From assembly GCA_028554755.1 (NCBI GenBank), contig JAPTOF010000028.1, positions 3,702,501-3,766,500 on the forward strand: a DNA stretch of 64,000 bases, written 5' to 3'. A program made the position numbers and the translations under genes. Shown here in pieces: positions 54,433 to 64,000 of this stretch. The stretch's first letter is position 1, and every line of letters begins with the position of its first letter. The notes beneath the pieces are model-generated. The model made no database searches, was not told the origin of the DNA, and saw nothing but the letters and a program-made list of their open reading frames with translations. This DNA is from Cordia subcordata (Eukaryota; Streptophyta; Magnoliopsida; Boraginales; Cordiaceae).

Positions 54433-55628
54433 TGTTAGGATTAGTATGCCCTAAAGCTCACTTGTATATAACATTTTGGATGTTAAACAATATATATAAT
54501 CATTTTGTTAAAAGGCATTATGATTTTCTTGCATATTATCTCTGGTATGTTTTGTTGATGTATGTATAAATGTCCCTTGACTTGAACTAATGACTTGGGT
54601 GTGCAGTGAGGCTAGACGTATAGTAGGTACAAGTCTAGATTTAGTCATGCCATAAATTGAATCAGTAACCGAATGGTAGTGTTAGGCACTCTACCGAGAT
54701 AAAGTTATATTGAGCAAGTCTCCTCATTGAGGGTGATCTACCTAGGTCATTTGAGGACTTTCCGGATTTGTCTCTATAGTACGTGTGTCACGTATTTGAC
54801 AGGACCACTGTGAATGTGTTTTCTAGAGACGTACTATCAAAGAAAGAAAACAAGATACTCACTGCTACTAAATGATCATTGCTCTTAATCTTGAGCATAT
54901 GTGGATGAACTAATGAAGTTAGAGTTTGGTACTTTGATTCATTGTAGGTGAGATCTTACTTTATTAGGATCAACGGCCTTGTGCATTGAGTGTTAAGTTC
55001 TAATTAATTGGAACATGCATATGCAATATGGAATCTGTGTGCCCCTTTTGGGATCGTCCTTATTTATCATCCAAATCTAGATTTAGTGATACTACCTCTA
55101 TGGGTGTATCGATCATATAGCTTTAGGGTCACTCTCGAGATCAATAGATTCCATGACCAAGGATGGTTGGCAATAGGACAAGAAATCCAACAAAAAAAGA
55201 TATAGCTAAGGATGTGATATTATACTGGCCAAAGGACCGGTCTTAGCTATAGGTGTACATAAAGGGGCATTATGGTCGGTTATTTAGTAGGTCAAAGATA
55301 AAGTTCACATTCTTTTGTGATAAGCTTTTGGGTAATAGCAATTATTCTTGGAGTGCAACTGTGATCTTATGGTGGAATAGATCGGAGTTAAAAATAATTA
55401 TTATTATGTTGCCTAAATCGGGCAAGGACAGTTTTAGCTTCATCAAAGGTCCCATGCTTCAAGAGGTTAGCTTTACATTTTTTTGCAAATACTCGTCATA
55501 TTTTATATGTTCTTAAGCATGTTCCTGTGTGTGTTATGTGGTTATTTTATATTCCTAGCATGTTTTCTTGATAGTATTTTTTAAAATATGGACTTGGATA
55601 GATGACATGTAATATTATCAATCCTACA
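54433..55628 (+). repeat. 5' LTR of C2, promoter deleted
   Basis: 1196 bp, about 690 bp shorter than its 3' LTR partner. The sequence passes from gggcaaggacag straight to ttttagcttcatcaaagg at 55430, losing what corresponds to 62030-62715, including the TATA box. Confidence 0.85.
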
Positions 55629-55630
55629 AT

Positions 55631-55642
55631 TGGTATCAAAGT
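55631..55642 (+). promoter_or_regulatory. PBS of C2 (tRNA-iMet type, degenerate)
   Basis: TGGTATCAAAGT against the TGGTATCAGAGC consensus, two bases after the LTR end. Confidence 0.75.
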
Positions 55643-57236
55643 TTAGGCTTACACACAACATGCTTAGACTATGCAAAGAATATTGTATTTGCATAAATAT
55701 GTTAGTCATCATATGAGTGGCAAGATTAAGAAATCTTGTATTGCATATATTGTTAGTTTTATGCTTGTATGTGCAGGTAATATAAAAATCCCCCTGATGG
55801 TTCATATGTATGCATGATAGATTCTCGTGTACGGTCAACATAGTTTGGCCATAGGCGATTTCATGTAGAAATATTTATGGTTATTGCTTGTAGTTTCATT
55901 TAAAGAAGCATAGGATATTTTGATATCCTTGTAATGTTTCTTTATGAAGTTTGTATTAGCAATAGCAAAGTGTATTATTGTAATCTTTAAAGACCAAGGA
56001 GAAAAGCAAGAAAACAACATGGAGAAACACTCTGCTGGGTGAGCTTGCTGGTCGATTGGCTCCGTCGACTAGCTCCTACTAACGGACGACAGGCTGAGGC
56101 AGAAAAAGCTATTAAGTGTGTTGTTTTGTTGAAGATTGCAGGGAGCCATCAAAGAGGGATTTTTAACGTATTTTGGTGGACATTTATAATGCATTGACAT
56201 ATGTTCTAACATATTTGCATAAGCATAAACATGATTACCACCTAGAAATATGCCCACTCATTAGGTTTTTAAAATTGGCCAATCCTATGTGTTAGTTTCT
56301 CAGAGATAGTTAAGCTCATTTAAAAGAGATTGGCTTAGACAAGATAATTGTAAGCAATTACGTCTAAAGATGCCATGCAATCTCATGACAAAAATGAAAA
56401 ACTTAAATTGAGATTTAAAATATGACAACCTAAGGGTCCATACACCCAGATTTAGGTAAGTAATCTATTATGGTATTGCAACGTTTTGGTAATACAAAGG
56501 GGATACGCAAAAACGAAAGTGTTTTGCAAATCCAAAGTGTGTTAGATCTAAAACAAAAAGCGAGAACACCAAAAATAGAGAAAACTCTTATGTTACAATA
56601 TTGATTGGGAGAGGGGACTGAAAATACCCTACGGCTTTCCATATCCGATTCACGCTAATGGTAAATGTCATTAACTTCCCTATCGGAGGGTGACACTTTA
56701 TCAAGATTTAGCAAGGTGAATTTAAAATGTTTATTCAAAAAAGGTGTTAGTAAGTTTGGCCATCCTATCGGTGGAATTCTTCACTAAAGATCACCTCACA
56801 CAGCATTGATTAAAGTCACTACCCAATTGGAGGGCTTAAATCAAGAATGTTATGGCGAATGAACATAAGGAATAGGTATACACTTAACTTAAATGGTAGG
56901 TTCGGCTATCCCATCGATAGAGTTCGCTATCAGATTTAAAAAGCCAAATGAAACAGTGATTGAATTTTTCAAATTGGAACATATCCAGATAATTGTCAAT
57001 TCAAATAAGCAGTGGTGCTTAACTTAACGTTCATAAGTTCGGCCATCCCATCGGTGGAGTTCTTGTGAGAACGTTGAGACACGATTACATCGAGTAGTTT
57101 AAGGGCTAATCTACTCAAAGGCAAACGATATAAAAGTACTTGTATGTTTTATTTCCAAAGATAGCATACATATTATACATGCATCAATTTCATACTCATA
57201 AAATAATTATGATTATATTATTGTATATCCAGAAAA
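55643..57236 (+). other. Leader of C2
   Basis: Counterpart of the C1 leader. Palindrome-rich segment at 56036-56100 (ggtcgattggctccgtcgac). Three copies of the GGCCATCCCATCGGTGGAGT motif at 56758, 56903 and 57041. No coding signal. Confidence 0.65.
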
Positions 57237-57953
57237 AAGTCTTTGTTCAGTCCACTAGCTACAATTCTCAAAGAGCACAAGCTCACTGGACTGAATTTTG
57301 TGGACTGGGAACAAAACTTGGACATAGTACTCACTGCAGAAGAGTACAAGTATGTCCTAACAACTCCTTGTCCTATTGTGAGGGCAAACTCTTCTGAAGC
57401 CCAAAAAGATGCTGAGGCAAAATAGCAGAAGGCCAATAGTATGGCCAAGTGCTATATGATGGCTTCTATGTCAAATATTTTGCAGAGCAAGCATCCTCAT
57501 ATGGAAACTGCAAAAGAAATCATGACCTCAGTGTCTCGTACATTTGCCGATAAGAGTAAGCCTGCAAGGCAAGGTGCTCTTAGAGAAATTATGAATAAAA
57601 GAATGGCAGAAGGTGCCTCTGTCAGAGAGCATATGCTCAAAATGATGGATTACTTCAATACTGCCGAGATCCTAGGGGCAAACATAGATGAACAGTCAAA
57701 GGTAGACATGATTTTGGAGACTCTACGATCTTCTTACACCCAGTTCAAACTTAATTATAATATGGGCAAGATGAACATGGATATGATGGAATTAATGAAA
57801 GAGCTCCTAGCTGTAAAAGCCATAATGAAAAATAAGGGCCAAGTAAACATAGTTCAAGTATCCACTTCTAGACTTAACCCAAAAGGGAAAAAGTTCAAAG
57901 GAAAGGGGAAGCCAAAACGTGATCACGGGAAAAAGAAGAAAAATGGTGAATAG
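57237..57953 (+). pseudogene. Gag of C2, start codon lost
   Basis: The position of the C1 ATG is AAG here (57237-57239), followed by SLFSPLATILKEHKLTG. The frame is otherwise long: one amber at 57423 (EAK-stop-QK, Trp in C1), then open from 57426 to 57953 through CYMMASMSNILQ, ADKSKPAR, REHMLKMMDYFN, YTQFKLNYNMGKMN and a Lys-rich end (GKKFKGKGKPKRDHGKKKKNG). Confidence 0.8.
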
Positions 57954-58430
57954 CCCAAACAATTAACAGATAAAAAGCCCAAGGGCAAATGCTTTAAGTG
58001 TGGCTAGAAAAGGCACTAGAAAAGGGATTGCCCGAAGTACTTGGCATGAGGCCAGATAGGTATACCTCTTTTGTTCTACATTAAAACCTGTTTAGTGGTT
58101 GATTCTACTAATTCTTGGATTGTAGACTCTGGAGCCACTAACCATATTTGCAATTCTTTGCATTGGTTTTAGGAAATGAAGGAACTAGTTAAAGGGGAAT
58201 TTGCTCTGAGGATGGGTAACAGAGCAAAAGTATGGGCTGCTGCAGTGGGAGGAATGTGCTTAAATTTTCCATGTAATAGGAAGTTATTTTTTAACAACAT
58301 TTCTTATGTTCCGAATGTACGTAAAAACCTTATTTATATTTCACAATTAATATTAGATAGTTTTGCATTAATTTCCATTCTGGTGTTGATATCAGTAGAG
58401 ATGGAAATATTATTTGTTCTGGTAGCATGC
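57954..58430 (+). pseudogene. Zinc knuckle and protease of C2
   Basis: Same frame as gag. The knuckle CFKCG, amber, KRH, amber, KRDC lies at 57990-58034. The protease active site IVDSGATNHICN follows near 58120-58155, then an amber after LHWF (58170-58172) and 58176-58340 open (MKELVKGEFALRMG, RKNLIYISQLILD). A deletion after LILD shifts the frame relative to integrase. Confidence 0.8.
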
Positions 58431-59552
58431 ATGATAACTTGTTCTATATAAAACATATTACAGACTCACTGCATAATATAAAACAAACTAAGTCCCGAAA
58501 AAGGAAGGTTTCTTTGACCAATGACACTTATCTTTGGCATCTACGCTTAGGACATATTAGTCTAAAGCAAATTCGGAGATTAGTCGAGGATGGGCATCTT
58601 AGCTCATTAGATCTCGAAGATCTACCTCCGTGTGAATCTTGCCTCAAAGGAAAGATGACCAAATGGTCATTTTCTTCTAAAAGAGAAAGGGCCAAAGAAG
58701 TATCGAAATTGGTTCACACTGATATGTGTGGTCCTATAAGCAAACTAGCACGAGGAGGTTATGAGTATTTCATTACTTTTACTGGTGATTACTCTAGGTA
58801 TGGATATGTATATTTGAAGCGACGCAAGTCTGAATCCCTTCAGAAATTCAAAGAGTTCAAGGCTGAAGCAGAGCAAAAATTAGATAAACATATCAAAGCC
58901 TTTTGGTCTGATCGAGGTGGCGAATACCTCTCGGGTGAGTTCAGAGACTATCTTACACAAGAAGGGATTGTGTCTCAATTGACTACACCAGGGACTCCCC
59001 AACAAAATGGTGTAGCAGAGAGAAGAAATATAGACCAGGCGTAAGCCTAGTTTAAATCAACTCCACATTTGGGGTTGTCCAGCTTATGTACTTAATAGTA
59101 ATGCTTCAAAGTTGGAATCAAGATCCGAGTTGTGCTATTTTATTGGGTATCCTAAGGGAACCAGAGGTGGGATCTTTTATAATCCTAAGGAGCAAAAGGT
59201 GTTTATAAACACCCATGCTAGATACTTAGAGAATGGTGAAATGATCGACAAAACACAAGATTTTGAAGTTGTTCTAGAAGAGATTTCACAAGAATCTCCA
59301 GTAGCACCTGTGGTAACTGTAAATGAAAAGGAACAGCATATTACACCTAATATATCGGAGCCTCGTTGTAGTGGGAGGATATCCAGGCCTCTTGATAAAT
59401 ACTATGGAGAGTTCTTTCGGACTTCTTCAGAGGATCAAGTGGTGGACCCCACAAGTTATGATGAAGCAGTTTTTGACATAGATGCCAACCAATGGCATAA
59501 GGCAATGGATTTAGAGTTAGAATCTATTCTAAGAAAGTCTAGGATCTTGTAA
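58431..59552 (+). pseudogene. Integrase of C2 with internal deletion
   Basis: 58427-59044 is open: pre-integrase TYLWHLRLGHISLKQIRRLVEDGH, CESCLKGK, then HTDMCG, FWSDRGGEY and NGVAERRN carrying the D, D and E. Right after ERRN (59029) about 150 bp present in C1 (50967-51110) are missing, and the frame breaks. 59112-59552 holds the C-terminal part (GGIFYNPKEQKV, SRISRP-like SGRISRPLDKYYGEF) and the start of RT (WHKAMDLELES). Confidence 0.8.
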
Positions 59553-61018
59553 TTGCACTTAAAGGGGTAAAACCTAGAGGGTGCAAATGGGTCTACAAGA
59601 GCAAAAGAGGAGTTGATGGAAAAGTTGAAACCTTTAAAGCAAGGTTGGTAGTGAAAGGTTATACTCAGAAAGAAGGGATCGATTATGAGAAAACTTTCTC
59701 ACCAGTAGCCATGCTTAAATCCATCAGGATACTTCTTGCCATCATATGTCATTATGACTATGAGATATGACAAATGGACGCCAAGACAGCTTTTCTTAAT
59801 GGAGAGCTTAACGAGACCATTTACATGACACAACCAGATGGATATGTTACCAAAGGCGAAGACCATATGGTTTGTAAGTTAAAAAAATCCATTTGTGGAT
59901 TAAAGCAAGCATCTAGAGCATGGAACATCAAATTTGATTGTGCAATTAAATCTTAGGGTTTTGATCAAAATATTGATGAACCTTGTGTGTATAAGAGGCG
60001 TAATGGAAATGCTGTAGCTTTTTTGGCTCTGGATGTGGATGATATCCTACTTATTGGAAATGACATGGGGATGTTATCATCCATCAAGGTTTGGCTTTCT
60101 ACTTAATTTCAATTGAAGGATTTAAGAGAAGCTAGTAATGTTCTAGGCATTAAGCTTATGCGAGATCGTAAGAACAGAAGGCTAGCCCTATCTCAAGCTT
60201 CATTTATTGAGAAAATATTGGTCAAGTTTAACATGCAAAACTCTAAGAAGGCCTTATTACCTTCTCGACATGGAGTTTATCTGTCTCGGGATCAATGTCC
60301 TAAAACACTTGAGGAGATAGAGAGCATGAAACGAGTTCCTTATGCTTTGGCGGTTAGAAGCCTCACGTATGCCATGTTATGTACAAGACCAGATATTTGC
60401 TTTGTTGTTGGCATGGTTAATAGATATTAGTCAAACCCTGGACCGACACATTGGGTCGCAGTTAAGCATATATTCAAATTCCTGCAAGGAACTAAGGATT
60501 ATGTGCTGGAATACTGTGTAGATGATCTAACGCCATTAGCCTATACATACTTGGATTTCTAGTCCGACAGAGATTCTAGGAAGTCTACTTCTGGATATAT
60601 TTTCACTCTGTCAAGAGGAGCTATTTCATGGAGAAGTGTGAAGGAAAATTGTATTGTTGACTCTACCATGAAGGCTGAGTATGTAGCAGCATCTGAGGCT
60701 GCGAAATAGGCAGCATGGCTAAGAAAGTTCCTTTTAAACCTAGAGGTTGTGTCGGTGGTTTACAGATCGATAACATTGTATTGCAACAACAACGGTGCTG
60801 TTTCAAAGTGCAAAGAGCCCAGGAATCACAAAATGGGTAAACATATTGAATGAAAATATCATTTGATCCGTGAGTTTATCCAGAGAGAAGATGTTATAGT
60901 TGAAAAGATAGCTTCAACGGAAAACCTGGCAGGCCTATTTACAAAGACTCTTCTAGAGAAAAGGTTTACCACATATTTGGAGTCTATGGGTATTAGGTTA
61001 TGCAAAAGTGATCTTTAG
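59553..61018 (+). pseudogene. Reverse transcriptase and RNase H of C2
   Basis: GCKWVYKSKRG, FKARLVVKGYTQKEG, MDAKTAFLNGELNETIYMTQPDGYV and CGLKQASRAWN are clear. The catalytic box reads DVDDILLIG, with both Asp kept but Tyr changed to Asp. Then LGIKLMRDRKNRRLALSQ, RPDICFVVGMVNRY, amber, SNPG. RNase H: DRDSRKSTSGYIFTLS, AEYVAASEAAK, amber, and the end KSDL-TAG at 61016. A frameshift lies near 59525. The first open RT piece is 59774-59956, and 60113-60430 is also open. Confidence 0.85.
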
Positions 61019-61032
61019 TACAAGTGGGAAAT

Positions 61033-62917
61033 TGTTAGGATTAGTATGCTCTAAAGCTCACTTGTATATAACATTTTGGATGTTCAACAATATATATAAT
61101 CATTTTGTTAAATGGCATTATGAGTTCTTTACAAATTATCTCTGGTATATTTTATTGATCTATATATAAAGGTCCTTTGACTTGAACAAATGACTTAGGT
61201 GTGCAGTGCAGCTAGACACACAGTAGGTCCAAGTCTAGATTTAGTTACGTCATAAATTGAGTCCGTAACCAAATGGTAGTGTTGGGCACTTTACCGGGAC
61301 AAGGTTATTTTGAGCACGTCTCCTCGTTGAGGGTGATCTACCTAGGTCATTGGAGGACTTTCCAGATTTGTCTCTATAGTACGTGTGTTATGTATTTGAT
61401 AGGACCACTGTGAATATGTTTTCTAGAGACGTACTATCAAAGAAAGAAAACAAGATACTCACTGCTACTAAATGATCATTGCTCTTAATCGTGAGCATAT
61501 GTGGATGAACTAATGAAGTTAGGGTTTGGTACTTTGATTCACTGTGGGTGAGATCTTACTTTATTAGGATCAACAACCTTGTGCATTGAGTGCAAAGTTC
61601 TAATTAATTGGAGCATACATGTGCAATATGAAATCTGTGTGCCACCTCTGGGATTATCCATATTTATCATCCGAATCTAGATGTAGTGATACTACCTTAA
61701 TGGGTGTATCGGTCATACGGCTTGAGAGCCGCTCCTGAGATCAAGAGATTTCATGACCAAGGATGGTTGGCAATAGGACAAAAAACACAACGGAAAAGAT
61801 ATAGCTAAGGAGGTGAAAGTACACAAGCCAAAGGACCGGTCTTAGCTATGGGTATACATAAAGAGGCATTATTGTCGGTTATTTAGTAGGTCAAAGATAG
61901 AGTTCACATTCTTTTATGATAAGCTTTTGGGTAATAGCAATTATTCTTAGAGTGCAACTTTGATCTTATGGTGGAATAGATCGGAGTTACAAATAATTAT
62001 TATTATGTCGCCTAGATCGGGCAAGAACATTTTTTATTATTTTTGGAAGCCAAGGTTAATTGTGTCTTCTTGGTCCCTTCCATAGTTGAAATGACTTTGA
62101 GAGAGTAATCTTGAAAGAGCAAATTCCATATTGTGGTAGTAGCCTTATTGGGCCAAATCTTGGAATTGGATTTGGGCTTTCTTCAGAGTCCAAGATAACC
62201 TAATTGGGCTTGGATGGTTTCTTATTGGGCTTGGGCCTCCACATGGATTATGGACTATGTGTTGGGCTTGGATTGCGGGCTTGGCCCAATCTTCCAAGAC
62301 ATGTGCTAGAAAGTTACTACATGAAGAATTCAAATTGTACAAGTAACTTTCATGACATATGGCAAACATTTACTACTAGGAAAAAGTTTCCCACATAGAA
62401 AGTTTACAAGGTTTAGGTGCCAAACTTTTTTTATAAATAGGCAGGACCTTAAACCATTTCTAGCATCCAAAAATTTTGTAATTGATCTCTTCCATTTTGG
62501 CAAGAGAATACTACATCACATAGTACACACTTATTGTGTGGTTTTTTGCTCTAGATTTTCAAGAGCATATTACTTTGCTTCTTCCCATACAAGAGACTAT
62601 TCTCTCAAGAAATGTCTATTTAACCATAGGGAAGAAGATTAGGGAGTTGCATATTGCGACACCCTTATAGTAAAATTTTTTTGTGGCCTTGTTCGTAAGT
62701 GGGAACAAAGCTCGTGACGATTTTAGCTTCATGAAAGGTCCCACGCTTCAAGAGGTTAGCTTTACATATTTTTGCAAATACTAGTTATGTTTTATATGTT
62801 TTTAAGCATGTTGTTGTGTGTGTTATGTGGTTATTTTATTTTCCTAGCATGTTTTCTTGGTAGTATTTTTGAAAATATGGACTAGGATAGACCGCATGTA
62901 ATATTATTGATCCTACA
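61033..62917 (+). repeat. 3' LTR of C2
   Basis: 1885 bp, TGTTAGGATTAGTATGCTC to GATCCTACA, with TATAAATA at 62432-62439 and telobox complement near 61520-61528. Promoter region of the L1 type (no 33-bp repeats). Open frames at 62145-62642 are shadows. Confidence 0.85.
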
Positions 62918-64000
62918 TATAGGTGTGTCGGTCATATGGCTTGAGGGTCGCTCCCAAGATCAAGAGATTTCATAAGCAAGAATGGTTGGCAATAGGACAA
63001 GAAACCCAACTGAAAAAGATACAGCTAAGGAGGTGATAGTACGCAGGCCAAAGGACCGGTCTTAGTAGTAGGTATACATAGAGGGGCATTATGGTCATTT
63101 ATTTAGTAGGTCAAATACAAAGTTAACATTCTTTTGTGATACGCTTCTGGGTAATAGCAATTATTCTTAGTGTGCAATTTTGATCTTACGGTGGAATAGA
63201 TGGGAGTTAAAAATAATTATTATGTCACCTAGATCGGGCAAGGACATTTTTAATTATTTTTGGAAGCTAAGGTTAATTGTGTCTTCTTTGTCCCTTCCCT
63301 AGTTGAAATGACTTTGAGAGAGTAATCTTGAAAGAGCAAATTCCATATTGTAGTAGTGGCCATATTGGGCCAAAGCTTGGAATTAGGTTGTGCTTTCTTC
63401 AAAGTCCAAGATAACTTAATTGGGCTAGGATGGTTTATTGTTGGCCTTGGACCTCTACATGGATTATGGACTATGTGTTGGGCATGGATGGTGGGCTTGG
63501 CCCAAGTCTTCCAACAAAAGTGGACAACTTGCAAAAGATTATAAAAACAAGTGGACAACTTGCATAAGTCTTGCAAGACAAGTGGACAACTTGCATAAGT
63601 CTTTCAAAACAAATGGACAAGTTGCAAAAAGGAAATTACTACATGGAAATTTTCTCCCACATGGAAAGATTAGCAACTTTAGGTGCCAGGGTTCTCTCTA
63701 TAAATAGACAAGATCCTACACCTTTTATGCAATCCATTTTGTACTTGATTTCTTCCTCTTTAGTAAGAAAGTAGTACAACACATAGTACACACTTATTGT
63801 GTGATTTTTGCTCTAGTTTTTTAGGAGCATATTACGTTGCTTCTTCCCACACAAGAGGCTATTCTCTCAAGATAAGTCTTTTCAGTCATAGGGAAGAAGA
63901 CTAGGGAGTTGCCTTTTGCGACACCCTTATAGTAAATTTTTAGTGGCCTTGTTCGTGATAAAAAACAAAGCTCATGACGGTTATAGCTTCATCAAAGGCC
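62918..64000 (+). repeat. X: related copia LTR, right part, running off the window
   Basis: Begins with the duplicated tatag and continues gtgtgtcggtcatatggc, the LTR sequence that normally follows ctttatag. It carries the C1-type tandem repeats at 63519-63630 and a TATA box at 63699-63706. Whether X is a solo LTR or the 5' LTR of another element cannot be seen. Open frames at 63250-63774 are shadows. Confidence 0.75.

Larger units (their letters stand above)
54433..62917 (+). mobile_element. C2: complete but defective copia element, TSD tatag
   Basis: 8485 bp with both LTRs, a degenerate PBS, leader, decayed gag-pol and 3' LTR. The 5-bp duplication tatag lies at 54428-54432 and 62918-62922, and joining the flanks restores LTR sequence (ctttatag, gtgtgtcggtcat). 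Defects: 5' LTR without promoter, gag start lost, ambers, a deletion in integrase, RT catalytic box altered. Confidence 0.9.

Noticed and set aside
1..64000. tRNA or rRNA genes, CRISPR arrays, bacterial operons
   Set aside because: None seen. The only tRNA-related sequences are short primer binding sites, and the base composition and element types are those of a plant nuclear genome.

Overview
The window looks like heterochromatic, repeat-choked DNA from a flowering plant; the species cannot be named from sequence alone. It is AT-rich. I find no intact host gene, no tRNA or rRNA gene and no CRISPR array. Nearly every stretch over about 300 bases can be assigned to LTR retrotransposons or fragments of them, inserted into one another. 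The evidence is paired LTRs, primer binding sites (tRNA-Asp type TGGCGCC or TGGCACC for the gypsy-like elements, tRNA-iMet type TGGTATYARAGY for the copia elements), polypurine tracts, 5-bp target duplications and broken gag/pol frames.

Layout with the labels used below. 1-1991: old LTR pieces. E1 (1992-8032, minus): gypsy-type element with gag and protease but no reverse transcriptase. E2 and E3 (8033-12138, minus): two head-to-tail fragments of a non-autonomous family. E4 (12139-16260, plus): LTR with a Tourist-like MITE in it, then a gypsy gag. L1 (16261-16658 and 21770-22831): a copia LTR split by E5 (16659-21769, minus, TSD tgtac). E6 (23452-29475, minus) sits in an LTR fragment at 22832-23451. 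P (29476-30032): copia scrap. N (30033 to about 41408, minus): another copia, split by E7 (30481-37325, plus, TSD ctatt) and by a miniature LTR element T1 (38837-39819, plus, TSD catag). E8 (about 41409-45884, minus): LTR and 3' region, split by solo LTR S1 (42944-44878). C1 (45885-53760, plus) is a copia element. X (53761-54432 and 62918-64000) is a related copia LTR, and C2 (54433-62917, plus, TSD tatag) is a complete but defective copia element inside X.

The most interesting system is the family E2/E3/E5/E6/E7. E7 is the best copy, with both LTRs, PBS, PPT and TSD. These elements carry no protease, integrase or reverse transcriptase. Each carries one conserved reading frame of about 635 codons in E7, whose N-terminal part has two tandem CCHC zinc knuckles (nucleocapsid type) without the capsid domain normally upstream, followed by an acidic, Ser-rich part without a recognised domain. 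Such elements would have to be mobilised in trans by relatives of the gypsy type represented by E1 and E4. They also share an approximately 0.9-kb 3' region bounded by two near-identical polypurine motifs, arrays of 20-nt imperfect palindromes in the LTR that show compensatory base changes, telobox motifs and CCGGTCGACCGG-like palindromes.

The copia part shows a second pattern: two successive insertions at the same target (tatag) in copies of the family's own LTR, and two copies that share five amber codons at identical positions, as if copied from an already broken source.
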